A stretch of 64,000 nt of DNA. It comes from Vibrio sp. FE10. GTDB taxonomy: Bacteria; Pseudomonadota; Gammaproteobacteria; Enterobacterales; Vibrionaceae. The notes under the pieces are model-generated. The model saw only the letters and a list, made by a program, of their open reading frames with translations. It made no database searches and was not told where the DNA came from. Below are positions 53,880 through 64,000 of the stretch, piece after piece. The stretch is from positions 3,162,001 through 3,226,000 of the forward strand of contig NZ_AP028067.1 of the NCBI RefSeq assembly GCF_030297155.1, written 5' to 3'. Within the stretch, counting starts at the first letter, position 1. Each line of letters opens with the position of its first letter. A program made the translations under genes and the position numbers.

Positions 53880-56543
53880 TTATGCGTATTGCGGGTTAGT
53901 TTTTTCTGTGTCGATATCGAACTTAGCAATTGCTTCAACAACTACTGATTTCTCGATGTCACCACGTTTAGCCAGTTCAGTTAGAGCTGCAACTACGATG
54001 TAGCCAGCGTTAACTTCGAAGTGACGACGTAGGTTTGCACGGCTGTCAGAACGGCCGAAACCATCTGTACCAAGTACTTTGTAAGACTCAGTTGGCATGT
54101 ACGCACGTACTTGCTCAGCGTAGTTCTTCATGTAGTCAGTCACTGCGATTGCAGGCTCTTTACCAAGAACAGTCGTGATGTACGGTACTTTCTCTTCAGC
54201 TTCTGGGTGAAGCATGTTGTCACGCTCTACCGCTTGGCCGTCACGAGTCAGTTCGTTGAACGACGTTACTGAGAATACATCAGATGCTACGCCGTACTCT
54301 TCGCTTAGAATTTCAGCCGCTTTACGCGCTTCATTCATGATAGTACCAGAGCTCATTAGTTGAACTTTGCCCTTAGCACCAGCGTGAGATTCAAGCTTGT
54401 AGATACCCTTACGAATGCCTTCTTCAGCGCCTTCTGGCATTGCTGGCATTGCGTAGTTCTCGTTCATTACTGTTAGGTAGTAGTAAACGTTCTCTTGGTT
54501 CTCACCGTACATGCGACGGATACCGTCTTGCATGATAACCGCTAGCTCGTAAGCAAACGTTGGGTCGTAAGAGATACAGTTAGGGATCGTGTTCGCTTGA
54601 ATGTGCGAGTGACCATCTTCGTGCTGTAGACCTTCACCATTCAGTGTTGTACGACCTGCAGTAGCACCTAGTAGGAAGCCACGAGCTTGTTGGTCGCCTG
54701 CTAACCAAGCCATGTCGCCAATACGTTGGAAACCGAACATTGAGTAGTAGATGTAGAACGGGATCATCGGTAGATCGTTTGTGCTGTATGAAGTTGCAGC
54801 AGCAACCCATGAAGCCATAGAACCTAGTTCGTTGATACCTTCTTGAAGAACTTGACCAGACGTTGCTTCTTTGTAGTAAGAAACGATGCCTTTATCTTCA
54901 GGTGTGTATTCTTGACCGTGTGGGTTGTAGATACCAACCTGACGGAATAGACCTTCCATACCGAATGTACGAGCTTCATCACAGATGATAGGAACGATGT
55001 TCTTACCAATGTTCTTATCTTTAAGAAGGATGTTTAGCGTACGTACATAAGCCATAGTTGTAGAGATATCACGCTTCTGTTCACCTAGTAGAGGTGCGAA
55101 TGCGTCTAGCTCAGGAACCTTGAACTCTTGAGTAAACTTAGGAAGACGAGCAGGCGTGTAACCGTGTAGAGCGTTACGACGAGCGTGCATGTATTCGTAC
55201 TCAGGCGTACCTTCTTCTAGTTTCAGGTAAGGAAGCTCTGTGATTTTCTCATCAGAAAGAATGTCTTCTAGGCCTAGACGATCACGTAGGTGTTGAACAT
55301 GAGTCATGTCCATTTTCTTAACACCGTGTGCAATGTTCTTACCTTCAGCTGCATCACCCATACCGTAACCTTTAACAGTCTTAGCTAGGATTACAGTTGG
55401 CTTACCGTTTGTCTCTTTTGCATTGTTGAATGCAGCAAACAGTTTAGAAGAATCGTGACCACCACGCTTAAGCGCGAAGATTTCGTCATCAGTCATATCT
55501 GCAACTAGTGCAGCTGTTTCTGGGTACTTACCAAAGAAGTGCTCACGTACGTATGCGCCATCTTTAGATTTGAATGTCTGGTAGTCACCATCGATAGTTT
55601 CGTTCATTAATTGAAGAAGCTTACCAGTCGTGTCTTTAGCCAGTAGAGAATCCCAGTTGCTACCCCAGATAACTTTAACAACGTTCCAACCTGCGCCTTT
55701 GAATAGGCCTTCAAGTTCTTGAATGATGCTACCGTTACCCATTACAGGGCCGTCTAGACGCTGTAGGTTACAGTTGATTAGGAAACATAGGTTGTCTAGC
55801 TTCTCACGCGCAGCGAAAGAGATAGCACCACGTGATTCTGGCTCATCCATCTCACCGTCACCTAGGAACGCGTATACGCGTTGCGCTGAAGTTTCTTTCA
55901 GGCCACGGCCGTCAAGGTACTTAAGGAAGCGCGCTTGGTAGATAGCAGAGATAGGACCAAGACCCATAGATACTGTCGGGAACTGCCAGAACTCAGGCAT
56001 CAGTTTCGGGTGCGGGTAAGAAGGGATACCTTTACCATCAACTTCTTGACGGAAGTTATCTAGCTGTTCTTCAGTTAGACGACCTTCAACGAATGCACGA
56101 GAGTAGATACCTGGAGAGATGTGACCTTGGTAATAAACTAGATCGCCACCGTCCGTCTCATTTGGAGCACGGAAGAAGTGGTTGAAACATACTTCGTAGA
56201 ACGCTGCAGCTGACTGGTAAGAAGCCATGTGACCACCAAGGTCTAGGTCTTTCTTAGAAGCACGCAATACGATCATGATTGCGTTCCAGCGAATAATCGA
56301 ACGAATACGACGCTCAAGAGTTACGTCACCAGGGTAAGCTGGCTCTTGTGCTGCTGGAATTGTGTTGATGTAGTTCGTGTTGATGCCTGTAGCCATATCA
56401 ACACCATCTAAACGCGCTTTATCTAGAACTTGTTCTAGTAAAAACTGTGCACGTTCTACACCTTCTTCACGTACTACTGACTCAAGAGCTTCTAACCAAT
56501 CTTGAGTTTCCAGAGCATCAACGTCATGCTTCATGTCAGACAT
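53880..56543 (-). CDS. aceE: Pyruvate dehydrogenase E1 component
   Basis: 887 residues, the homodimeric type. ThDP-binding GDGEMDEPESRGAISFA continuing to NCNLQRLDGPV; SRAFVEGRLTEEQL region conserved. Decarboxylates pyruvate and reductively acetylates lipoyl groups on AceF. Sixty-two bases after pdhR, one operon. Confidence 0.97.
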   Translation of the reverse strand: MSDMKHDVDALETQDWLEALESVVREEGVERAQFLLEQVLDKARLDGVDMATGINTNYINTIPAAQEPAYPGDVTLERRIRSIIRWNAIMIVLRASKKDLDLGGHMASYQSAAAFYEVCFNHFFRAPNETDGGDLVYYQGHISPGIYSRAFVEGRLTEEQLDNFRQEVDGKGIPSYPHPKLMPEFWQFPTVSMGLGPISAIYQARFLKYLDGRGLKETSAQRVYAFLGDGEMDEPESRGAISFAAREKLDNLCFLINCNLQRLDGPVMGNGSIIQELEGLFKGAGWNVVKVIWGSNWDSLLAKDTTGKLLQLMNETIDGDYQTFKSKDGAYVREHFFGKYPETAALVADMTDDEIFALKRGGHDSSKLFAAFNNAKETNGKPTVILAKTVKGYGMGDAAEGKNIAHGVKKMDMTHVQHLRDRLGLEDILSDEKITELPYLKLEEGTPEYEYMHARRNALHGYTPARLPKFTQEFKVPELDAFAPLLGEQKRDISTTMAYVRTLNILLKDKNIGKNIVPIICDEARTFGMEGLFRQVGIYNPHGQEYTPEDKGIVSYYKEATSGQVLQEGINELGSMASWVAAATSYSTNDLPMIPFYIYYSMFGFQRIGDMAWLAGDQQARGFLLGATAGRTTLNGEGLQHEDGHSHIQANTIPNCISYDPTFAYELAVIMQDGIRRMYGENQENVYYYLTVMNENYAMPAMPEGAEEGIRKGIYKLESHAGAKGKVQLMSSGTIMNEARKAAEILSEEYGVASDVFSVTSFNELTRDGQAVERDNMLHPEAEEKVPYITTVLGKEPAIAVTDYMKNYAEQVRAYMPTESYKVLGTDGFGRSDSRANLRRHFEVNAGYIVVAALTELAKRGDIEKSVVVEAIAKFDIDTEKTNPQYA

Positions 56544-56605
56544 GGCGATCTATCCTTTTTGTTAGTTGGATTCTACTAAACACGTAAAAAGCCGAAGTAT
56601 TACGG

Positions 56606-57367
56606 CTATTTACCCTGTTGGATTCGACGTAAAGAACGTTCGCGGCGCGATTCTTCTTTGGTCAAATCCATCAATGTTTCTTCGATGTAAGCTAAATGAG
56701 AGTGTGACATTTCACGAGCCTGTTCTGGCTGTCCTGAAACGATCGCATCCACAATGTTAGCTCGATGTATACTCACTTTCTCCACAACGTCTTTACGACG
56801 ATGCAACAGCTTTAAATTTTCTAAGACGTTTTGCTCGAGTAACGGAGCCAAGCTACGAACAATGTGCAATAACACCACATTGTGCGCTGCCTCTGTTAAA
56901 GCAATAAGAAAAGCCATCACAGCTGCAGATTCGGCTTCAATATCACCCTTATCTTGCGCACCGCGAATTTTTTCTTGGCATGCTTGAATTCGAGCAAAGT
57001 CTTCATCAGTGCCACGTAATGCCGCGAAGTAAGCCGAAATCCCTTCCATCGCATGACGCGATTCCAACAAGTCTAGTTGGGTTTCAGAATGGGAGGACAA
57101 CAAATTAAGCAAAGGATCTGAAAAGCTTTTCCAGATATTTTCGCTAACAAACGTACCTCCACCTTGACGGCGAGTAAGCAAGCGTTTTGCTTCTAAACGT
57201 TGTATCGCTTCTCGGATTGAAGGACGAGACACATCGAACTGTTTCGCCAGTTCGCGCTCAGGCGGCAGCTGCTGCCCTGGAGCCAGTGTTCCTTCCACTA
57301 TCAACCTTTCTAACTCTTGTTCGATAACGTCCGAGAGTTTTGGCTGACGAATCCTTTGATAAGCCAT
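56606..57367 (-). CDS. pdhR: Pyruvate dehydrogenase complex repressor PdhR
   Basis: 253 residues, GntR/FadR subfamily. Winged helix-turn-helix (about 8-75; [21 protein letters not shown]) and an all-helical FCD effector domain that senses pyruvate. It represses its own operon, pdhR-aceE-aceF. A perfect PdhR box lies 31 bases upstream of its start and a second one further up. Confidence 0.96.
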   Translation of the reverse strand: MAYQRIRQPKLSDVIEQELERLIVEGTLAPGQQLPPERELAKQFDVSRPSIREAIQRLEAKRLLTRRQGGGTFVSENIWKSFSDPLLNLLSSHSETQLDLLESRHAMEGISAYFAALRGTDEDFARIQACQEKIRGAQDKGDIEAESAAVMAFLIALTEAAHNVVLLHIVRSLAPLLEQNVLENLKLLHRRKDVVEKVSIHRANIVDAIVSGQPEQAREMSHSHLAYIEETLMDLTKEESRRERSLRRIQQGK

Positions 57368-57397
57368 AGTTTGTTATTCTTCTTTTTCTTCGCTGAC

Positions 57398-57414
57398 AAT
57401 TGGTATTACCAATT
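57398..57414. promoter_or_regulatory. PdhR box 1
   Basis: AATTGGTATTACCAATT is an exact match to the PdhR consensus AATTGGT-N3-ACCAATT. Confidence 0.92.
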
Positions 57415-57534
57415 TTAAGTTGGGCAGAAATTAACATAATTAAAACGCTACTGTCCAGCCTAAAGTTGACCTGAATCATAGAACACAATGTGAATTAACC
57501 GTGATTTAACAAATGAAATTTAAAACAGCAACCA

Positions 57535-57551
57535 AATTGGTCTTACCATTT
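57535..57551. promoter_or_regulatory. PdhR box 2
   Basis: AATTGGTCTTACCATTT matches the consensus with one mismatch in the right arm. Centre-to-centre distance from box 1 is 137 bases. Confidence 0.75.
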
Positions 57552-57850
57552 ACAGGGGTAATACTTTTGGGGAGGTTTCGTGCTAGAAAGTTTCAGGATA
57601 AAAATGAATTGTTTCAGAAAGATTAGCGCCACTTGATTAAAAATCGAACCAAGCGCACATTTAAGGTGGAAATTCTGTTCATAAGTTTTAATAAATGGGT
57701 GTTTGATAAGCTCGTCACACTCTCGATTTATTGATGCTCACCGTCCGACCACTTCCTTTACAAAAGCACAACAAAAATTCACAAACAATTATGCTCATCG
57801 TTGATTATCTAGAGCCCTTCAATGAGCAGAGTCTTGTTGTGAATTCGGAT

Positions 57851-58399
57851 TTAGAAGCTCAGTTGACCTTGATATTTCTTCCAATCAAAAACCAAACCGG
57901 GGTCAGTTTTTCGTAGCGGGGCGATGTATTGGTGGCCAGTGATACGCTGACGAGTAATCTGCGGGAAGTTCGACACCAATGTCTCCGTCAATTGAGCCAG
58001 AGACTGATATTGCTGCTCGGTATAAGCAACAAAGTCACTGCCTTCCAATTCAATGCCAATAGAGTAATCATTGCACCTTTCGCGGCCAGCGAAGCTCGAT
58101 TGGCCCGCATGCCAAGCTCGGTCTAAGAAAGAAACGAACTGCACCACTTCCCCATCACGACGAATCAAGCAATGCGCCGAAACGCCCATTTGGTGAATCA
58201 CCTTAAAAAACGGATGCTCAGCGGAATCGAGTTTTCCCGTAAAAAACTGTTCGATGTAAGGCCCACCAAATTGACCCGGTGGCAAACTGATGTTGTGGAC
58301 CACCAGCAAAGAGATATCGTCCCCCTTTGGCCTTGCATCAAAATAAGGGGAAGGTACATGCCGAGCGTTGCCATACCATCCGTTGGAGCTGATCGTCAT
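57851..58399 (-). CDS. ampD: 1,6-anhydro-N-acetylmuramoyl-L-alanine amidase AmpD
   Basis: 182 residues (E. coli 183), cytoplasmic, amidase_2 family. Zinc ligands: His in LVVHNISLPP, a second His in TGHQYIAP and the Asp of KTDPG. Removes the peptide from anhydromuropeptides in cell-wall recycling; its loss can raise AmpC expression in other bacteria. Divergent from nadC, as in enterics. Confidence 0.96.
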   Translation of the reverse strand: MTISSNGWYGNARHVPSPYFDARPKGDDISLLVVHNISLPPGQFGGPYIEQFFTGKLDSAEHPFFKVIHQMGVSAHCLIRRDGEVVQFVSFLDRAWHAGQSSFAGRERCNDYSIGIELEGSDFVAYTEQQYQSLAQLTETLVSNFPQITRQRITGHQYIAPLRKTDPGLVFDWKKYQGQLSF

Positions 58400-58453
58400 C
58401 TTGGTCTCACTTTCTTTTCTGCTAGCACAATAAGATTGTGACCTTGCCCATAG

Positions 58454-59425
<972 letters not shown>

Positions 59426-59453
59426 TTTACTGAAATATAAATAACTTATTCAT

Positions 59454-59483
59454 AAAGGCACGGTTAACTACCGTGCCTTTTTT
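59454..59483 (+). terminator. Terminator of nadC
   Basis: AAAGGCACGGT/ACCGTGCCTTT with a 5-base loop and six T. Confidence 0.93.
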
Positions 59484-59680
59484 ATTGCTTAAATTATCAG
59501 TATTTCAATCACTTATTTAAGTTGATCGCATAATTTTGCGTTCCATATGAAACGCCACACTAATAAATACCAAACCACTCGCGACCACACCTGAATACCA
59601 TTCCACTTCCCCATTCCGACTTCTATTCTCTCAATCAACCAGTGCTTGCGCTGAAACAAACTAAACAATGGAATAGAACA

Positions 59681-60106
59681 ATGAATAACAAAAATAGAAG
59701 AACAAATCAGAAAGGCTTTACGCTGATTGAATTGATGATTGTGGTAGCGATTATTGGCGCTCTATCAGCGATCGCGATACCCGCATACAAAGATTACGTA
59801 GCAAAAAGTGAAGTTGCAGCAGCAGTAGCAACTATGAAAGCTTTACTCACGCCGGCAGAACTAACCTATCAAGAAAAAGGGAAATTAGCAGCTAACACTG
59901 ATTTAGGTGACTTGGGCATCTCCGCAGGTTCTAATGTATTAGGAACTATTAGTGTACCAACCGACAACGATATTAAATTCCTGTTCGGATCAAAAAGTGC
60001 GATATCCAACGCCTACATCACATACTCTAGAACCGACACTGGCTGGACATGTGCTGTAGTCTCAGGTGGCGTAAGTAGCTTACCAACCATTGATAGTTGC
60101 TCATAA
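59681..60106 (+). CDS. pilA: Type IV major pilin PilA
   Basis: 141-residue prepilin. Short basic leader ending in KG, then [20 protein letters not shown] with Phe at +1 and Glu at +5, cut and methylated by PilD. The C-terminal disulfide pair is Cys124 and Cys140. In vibrios this chitin-regulated pilus (ChiRP) captures DNA during chitin-induced competence and aids attachment. The ATG at 59681 was preferred over one 13 codons upstream for leader length and the GGAA site. The globular part is highly variable among vibrios. Confidence 0.93.
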   Translation: MNNKNRRTNQKGFTLIELMIVVAIIGALSAIAIPAYKDYVAKSEVAAAVATMKALLTPAELTYQEKGKLAANTDLGDLGISAGSNVLGTISVPTDNDIKFLFGSKSAISNAYITYSRTDTGWTCAVVSGGVSSLPTIDSCS

Positions 60107-61792
60107 GTGCTCACCAACCTCCCAACCGTTCTACGTCAGGCTAACCTTCTTAGCCTGGCTCAAGAACAAGCCGTTGCGGAACATGTACATGCTTCAGGTG
60201 TTTCTACCCCTGAAGCTTTGCTCGCTCTAGACATCTTCACTAGCGAGAGTCTCGCGCATAACATTCAGGCCATCTTCGGTCTGCCACCGGTGCAACTCGC
60301 CAATACTGACTACGAAGTCTTATGCGACCAATTAGGGCTTCGCGAGCTGATCACTAAATATCACGCTATTCCGATTTCAGTATCTAGTTCGACTCTCACT
60401 CTCGCCTCAGCTGATCCAACCGACTTACAAGCAGAAGATGATTTCCGATTCGCGACCGGATTGCAGATAGAACTCGTTGTCGCTAACTACTCTGAATTAG
60501 AAGGCGCAATACGAAAGCTGTATGGACGTTCGATTTCCGGGCAAGACTCCAAGCGTAAAGAGATCACCCAAGATGAACTCGCCAACCTGGTTGAAGTCTC
60601 TGATGATGAGATGACTTCAATTGAAGATCTCAGCCAAGACGATTCTCCTGTTAGCCGTTTTATCAATCAAATACTGGTTGATGCGGTGCGTAAAGGTGCA
60701 TCGGATATCCACTTTGAACCTTATGAAGAACGCTTCCGAGTACGACTGCGCTGTGATGGTATCCTTGTTGAAATACAACAACCCGCTTCCCACCTAAGTC
60801 GCCGTTTATCAGCTCGCTTAAAGATCCTCGCCAAGCTGGATATCGCTGAGCGTCGCTTACCTCAAGATGGTCGTATCAAGTTGCGTTTAAATGACGAACT
60901 CGCGATTGATATGCGGGTTTCTACGCTGCCAACATTATGGGGAGAAAAGATCGTTCTGCGTCTTTTAGATAGCAGCGCGGCCAATCTAGATATCGATAAG
61001 TTGGGTTACAGCGAAGATCAAAAAGCACTCTATCTCAATGCATTGAAACGCCCACAAGGTATGATCTTGATGACCGGACCAACCGGCAGTGGGAAAACCG
61101 TTTCTCTCTATACTGGCCTTCGAGTGCTTAACACCACTGAGCGCAACATCTCAACAGCTGAAGATCCTGTCGAAATCAATCTATGTGGGATCAATCAAGT
61201 TCAAGTCGCACCCAAAATCGGTTTTGGATTTGCTGAAGCATTGCGATCATTTTTACGACAAGATCCCGATGTGGTCATGGTCGGTGAGATCCGCGATTTA
61301 GAAACCGCAGAGATCGCGATCAAAGCATCGCAAACCGGACACCTCGTTCTTTCGACACTGCATACCAACTCCGCTGCAGAAACCGTGACTCGACTCGCTC
61401 ACATGGGCATTGAACCCTTTAATCTTGCTTCATCACTAAGCCTGATTATCGCCCAACGACTGGCAAGACGATTGTGTAACCACTGTAAAGCCGCTGACGA
61501 CTCTCCGGACATATTTCTGCGCCACTCTATCCCTAACAGCCAAACGATCTACAAAGCCAATCCACAAGGGTGTAATGAATGTAACCAGGGATACTCTGGG
61601 CGAGTGGGGATTTATGAAGTTATGCCGTTTAGCGATCAATTAAAAAACAGCCTGATCGACAAACCGAACGCGTTAGCCATTGAAAACTTGGCGCGCCGAG
61701 AAGGCATGCGAACACTACAAGAATCAGGGCTAGATAAATTGTTGGAAGGCACCACCAGCTATCAAGAACTACAACGTGTTCTGTACCTATAA
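60107..61792 (+). CDS. pilB: Type IV pilus assembly ATPase PilB
   Basis: 561 residues, GspE/PilB extension ATPase. N-terminal MshEN-like domain (about 1-150), Walker [13 protein letters not shown], Asp box and Walker B ([12 protein letters not shown]), tetracysteine zinc site CNHCK and CNECN. Starts at GTG directly after the pilA stop (TAAGTG), with no gap and no clear ribosome site, so translation probably depends on ribosomes finishing pilA. Confidence 0.94.
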   Translation: MLTNLPTVLRQANLLSLAQEQAVAEHVHASGVSTPEALLALDIFTSESLAHNIQAIFGLPPVQLANTDYEVLCDQLGLRELITKYHAIPISVSSSTLTLASADPTDLQAEDDFRFATGLQIELVVANYSELEGAIRKLYGRSISGQDSKRKEITQDELANLVEVSDDEMTSIEDLSQDDSPVSRFINQILVDAVRKGASDIHFEPYEERFRVRLRCDGILVEIQQPASHLSRRLSARLKILAKLDIAERRLPQDGRIKLRLNDELAIDMRVSTLPTLWGEKIVLRLLDSSAANLDIDKLGYSEDQKALYLNALKRPQGMILMTGPTGSGKTVSLYTGLRVLNTTERNISTAEDPVEINLCGINQVQVAPKIGFGFAEALRSFLRQDPDVVMVGEIRDLETAEIAIKASQTGHLVLSTLHTNSAAETVTRLAHMGIEPFNLASSLSLIIAQRLARRLCNHCKAADDSPDIFLRHSIPNSQTIYKANPQGCNECNQGYSGRVGIYEVMPFSDQLKNSLIDKPNALAIENLARREGMRTLQESGLDKLLEGTTSYQELQRVLYL

Positions 61793-61806
61793 TCCACGGA
61801 GCGAGA

Positions 61807-63036
61807 ATGAGTAGTAAAACCAAACAATCACAACTAAAAAACTACCATTGGAAGGGAATAAACAGCTCCGGAAAGAAAGTATCAGGGCAAACCTTGGCAT
61901 TGACGGAATTAGAGGTGCGAGAAAAGCTCAAAGACCAGCATATCCAAATTAAGAAAATCAAAAAGAAGAGCATCTCAGCACTGACTCGTTTAACACACCG
62001 AGTTAAGGCCAAAGACATCACAGTACTAACTCGGCAACTCGCAACGATGTTAGCAACGGGTGTTCCTATCGTGCAGGCCATCAAGTTAGTCTCAGACAAC
62101 CATCGCAAAGCTGAAATGAAGTCTATCTTGTCGCATATCTGTAAAGGCGTAGAAGCAGGCACTCCGATTTCAAAAGCCATGCGCACCGCAAGCCGTCACT
62201 TTGATGATCTGTATACCGACTTAGTTGCGACAGGAGAACTCTCAGGAAACCTAGCGCAAGTCTTTGAACGTTTGGCGACATACCGTGAAAAAAGTGAGCA
62301 ACTAAAATCTAAAGTTATAAAGGCTCTCATCTACCCAGCAATGGTTGTTGCGGTCGCCCTTACCGTTTCCTACTTAATGCTAACCATGGTCATCCCGGAG
62401 TTTGAATCGATGTTTTCTGGTTTTGGAGCAGACTTACCTTGGTTCACTCAGCAAGTGCTTTATCTTTCCCACTGGATGCAGGCCTACAGTTTCTATACTG
62501 CTATTGGTATTGGTTTATTAATTCTGTCCGTTCAGCAACTGCGTCAGCGATCTTACTCGATTCGACTTTCAACCAGTCGTCTTGGTTTACGCTTTCCTAT
62601 CTTAGGTGCTGTCATCACTAAGGCATCAATTGCCAAGTTCAGTCGGACGCTATCAACCAGTTTTAGTTCCGGGATTCCCATCTTAACAAGCCTGAAAACA
62701 ACGGCTAAAACGGCGGGTAATCTGCATTATGAATCGGCAATCATCGAGGTTCACCGTGAGACTGCCGCAGGCATGCCGATGTACATTGCAATGCGCAATA
62801 CCAACGCCTTCCCAGAGATGGTTTTGCAGATGGTGATGATTGGTGAAGAGTCAGGAAACCTTGATGATATGCTCAATAAAGTCGCTTCCATTTACGAGTT
62901 TGAAGTAGACAACACCGTCGATAACCTAGGTAAAATTCTCGAACCGCTGATTATTGTCTTTTTGGGTACCGTTGTTGGTGGGCTTGTTGTCGCGATGTAC
63001 TTACCGATCTTTAATCTTATGAGTGTGTTAGGATAG
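61807..63036 (+). CDS. pilC: Type IV pilus inner-membrane platform protein PilC
   Basis: 409 residues, GspF family: N-terminal basic segment, two cytoplasmic helical repeats (about 70-190 and 275-390, each with a [11 protein letters not shown] or [14 protein letters not shown] motif) and three membrane spans. It couples the PilB motor to pilin assembly. Fourteen bases after pilB. Confidence 0.95.
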   Translation: MSSKTKQSQLKNYHWKGINSSGKKVSGQTLALTELEVREKLKDQHIQIKKIKKKSISALTRLTHRVKAKDITVLTRQLATMLATGVPIVQAIKLVSDNHRKAEMKSILSHICKGVEAGTPISKAMRTASRHFDDLYTDLVATGELSGNLAQVFERLATYREKSEQLKSKVIKALIYPAMVVAVALTVSYLMLTMVIPEFESMFSGFGADLPWFTQQVLYLSHWMQAYSFYTAIGIGLLILSVQQLRQRSYSIRLSTSRLGLRFPILGAVITKASIAKFSRTLSTSFSSGIPILTSLKTTAKTAGNLHYESAIIEVHRETAAGMPMYIAMRNTNAFPEMVLQMVMIGEESGNLDDMLNKVASIYEFEVDNTVDNLGKILEPLIIVFLGTVVGGLVVAMYLPIFNLMSVLG

Positions 63037-63104
63037 CCAAAAGCAACTAAACACCCATGAGTAGCCAACCTCTACTCATATAGATCAAGTGGTAAAAGGA
63101 CACT

Positions 63105-63974
63105 ATGGAAGTATTTCACTACTATCCTTGGCTATTCCCCGTATTAGCTTTCATTTTTAGCCTTCTTATCGGCAGTTTTCTCAACGTCGTCATACACCGT
63201 TTACCGATTATGATGGAACGAGAATGGCAACAAGAGTGCTCGGAGTATTTCTCTCAATATAAAATTCCAGCGCCAGAGGGAAAGTTTAATCTCAGCATTC
63301 CTCGTTCTACCTGCCCAAAATGCCAAACCCAATTAAGGGTAATCGACAATATTCCTGTATTAAGCTGGCTGTTCTTAAAAGGCAAATGCCATAGCTGTGA
63401 TAATCCAATCAGTGCTCGCTACCCTTTGGTCGAACTGCTTACCGCAATCCTTTGTACCGTAGTCGCTAGTCATTTTGGTTTCAGTTACTACGCCATCGCC
63501 CTGATCTTTTTCACCTTTGCATTGATTACCGCAACCTTTATCGATCTCGATACCATGCTGCTGCCAGATCAAATTACTCTACCTTTAGTTTGGTCTGGTA
63601 TTGCTTTAGCTCTGTTTAACGTCAGCCCAGTATCGCTTCAAGATTCAGTGATTGGTGCAATGGCTGGCTACCTAGCCCTATGGTCCGTTTATTGGCTGTT
63701 CAAGCTACTAACGGGCAAAGAAGGCATGGGTTACGGCGACTTCAAGCTTTTGGCTGCGCTTGGCGCATGGCTTGGCTGGCAGCACCTACCAATGATCATT
63801 CTTTTGTCGTCGCTGGTCGGTTTGGTTTTCGGCTTGATTCAACTTCGCTTGAAACAACAAGGCATAGATAAAGCCTTCCCATTTGGTCCTTACCTAGCGA
63901 TTGCTGGTTGGGTAAGCCTATTGTGGGGCAATGACATCATGGGTTGGTATTTCACTTCTGTGCTAGGGATTTAA
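63105..63974 (+). CDS. pilD: Prepilin peptidase / N-methyltransferase PilD
   Basis: 289 residues, polytopic. Tetracysteine motif CPKC and CHSC in the first cytoplasmic loop, catalytic aspartates in [11 protein letters not shown] and GYGDFKLLA (GxGD-type). It cleaves and N-methylates prepilins and type II secretion pseudopilins. Two bases upstream of coaE. Confidence 0.96.
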   Translation: MEVFHYYPWLFPVLAFIFSLLIGSFLNVVIHRLPIMMEREWQQECSEYFSQYKIPAPEGKFNLSIPRSTCPKCQTQLRVIDNIPVLSWLFLKGKCHSCDNPISARYPLVELLTAILCTVVASHFGFSYYAIALIFFTFALITATFIDLDTMLLPDQITLPLVWSGIALALFNVSPVSLQDSVIGAMAGYLALWSVYWLFKLLTGKEGMGYGDFKLLAALGAWLGWQHLPMIILLSSLVGLVFGLIQLRLKQQGIDKAFPFGPYLAIAGWVSLLWGNDIMGWYFTSVLGI

Positions 63975-63976
63975 TC

Positions 63977-64000
63977 ATGGCAATCATTATCGGATTAAGT
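63977..64000 (+). CDS. coaE: Dephospho-CoA kinase, 3' truncated by window end
   Basis: Only eight codons, MAIIIGLS, remain. The pattern is the start of a P-loop protein, and coaE follows pilD in vibrios and many other gammaproteobacteria. The call rests mostly on gene order. Confidence 0.7.

Larger units (their letters stand above)
57368..57850. promoter_or_regulatory. pdhR upstream region
   Basis: 483 bases between pdhR and ampD, both on the minus strand. It holds the pdh operon promoter with two PdhR boxes (57398-57414 and 57535-57551). The part from 57560 to 57850 shows no gene; a 61-codon frame there has no family resemblance or ribosome site. Confidence 0.7.

Noticed and set aside
57731-57916. 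A 61-codon frame between pdhR and ampD
   Set aside because: It overlaps the ampD 3' end, has no good ribosome site and shows no recognisable domain.
59538-59555. GCGTT/AACGC inverted repeat upstream of pilA as an operator
   Set aside because: Five-base arms with an 8-base gap are weak, and I could not tie them to a known competence regulator.

Overview
The window is about 64 kb of a Vibrio main chromosome. Gene content, gene order and moderate G+C all fit. The quorum-sensing master regulator (LuxR/OpaR/HapR type) lies next to lpd and the pdhR-aceEF operon. As I recall, that arrangement is found in V. parahaemolyticus, V. harveyi and the Splendidus clade but not in V. cholerae; I infer a non-cholerae Vibrio, probably Splendidus clade. 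I see no phage, insertion sequence, CRISPR array, tRNA or rRNA. Nearly every gene belongs to a recognisable family, so I do not claim an undescribed multi-gene system. The less-explained material is between the genes.

Left third (1-24.9 kb): the end of an AI-2E family transporter gene and rsmC, then chiS, the DNA-binding chitin sensor. A 708-base control region separates chiS from a ten-gene chitooligosaccharide operon: binding protein, two permeases, two ATPases, GH9 glucosaminidase, glucosamine kinase, GH20 hexosaminidase, chitobiose phosphorylase and a sugar-phosphate mutase. Together these import chitin oligomers from the periplasm and cut or phosphorolyse them in the cytoplasm to amino-sugar phosphates. 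The fbpABC ferric iron importer follows on the other strand, behind a Fur box.

Middle (25-45.6 kb): glnK-amtB behind a sigma-54 promoter and a perfect NtrC palindrome; acnB-yacL; a patatin/beta-barrel outer-membrane protein; the divergent hrpB-mrcB and sfsA; then the conserved run dksA-gluQ-pcnB-folK-panB-panC, converging on the ABC exporter yadGH.

Right third (45.9-64 kb): a SulP anion transporter divergent from a beta-carbonic anhydrase; hpt; the luxR/hapR homologue; lpd-aceF-aceE-pdhR with two PdhR boxes; ampD; nadC; the type IV pilus genes pilA-pilB-pilC-pilD; and the first codons of coaE.

Three parts of the Vibrio chitin lifestyle therefore lie within 60 kb: chitin sensing and catabolism, quorum sensing, and the chitin-regulated DNA-uptake pilus. 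The most checkable new observations are RNA and DNA structures: a switch-like leader before the chitin operon, hairpins at its wide gene junctions, an NtrC site inside a terminator stem, and a large palindromic element after acnB.
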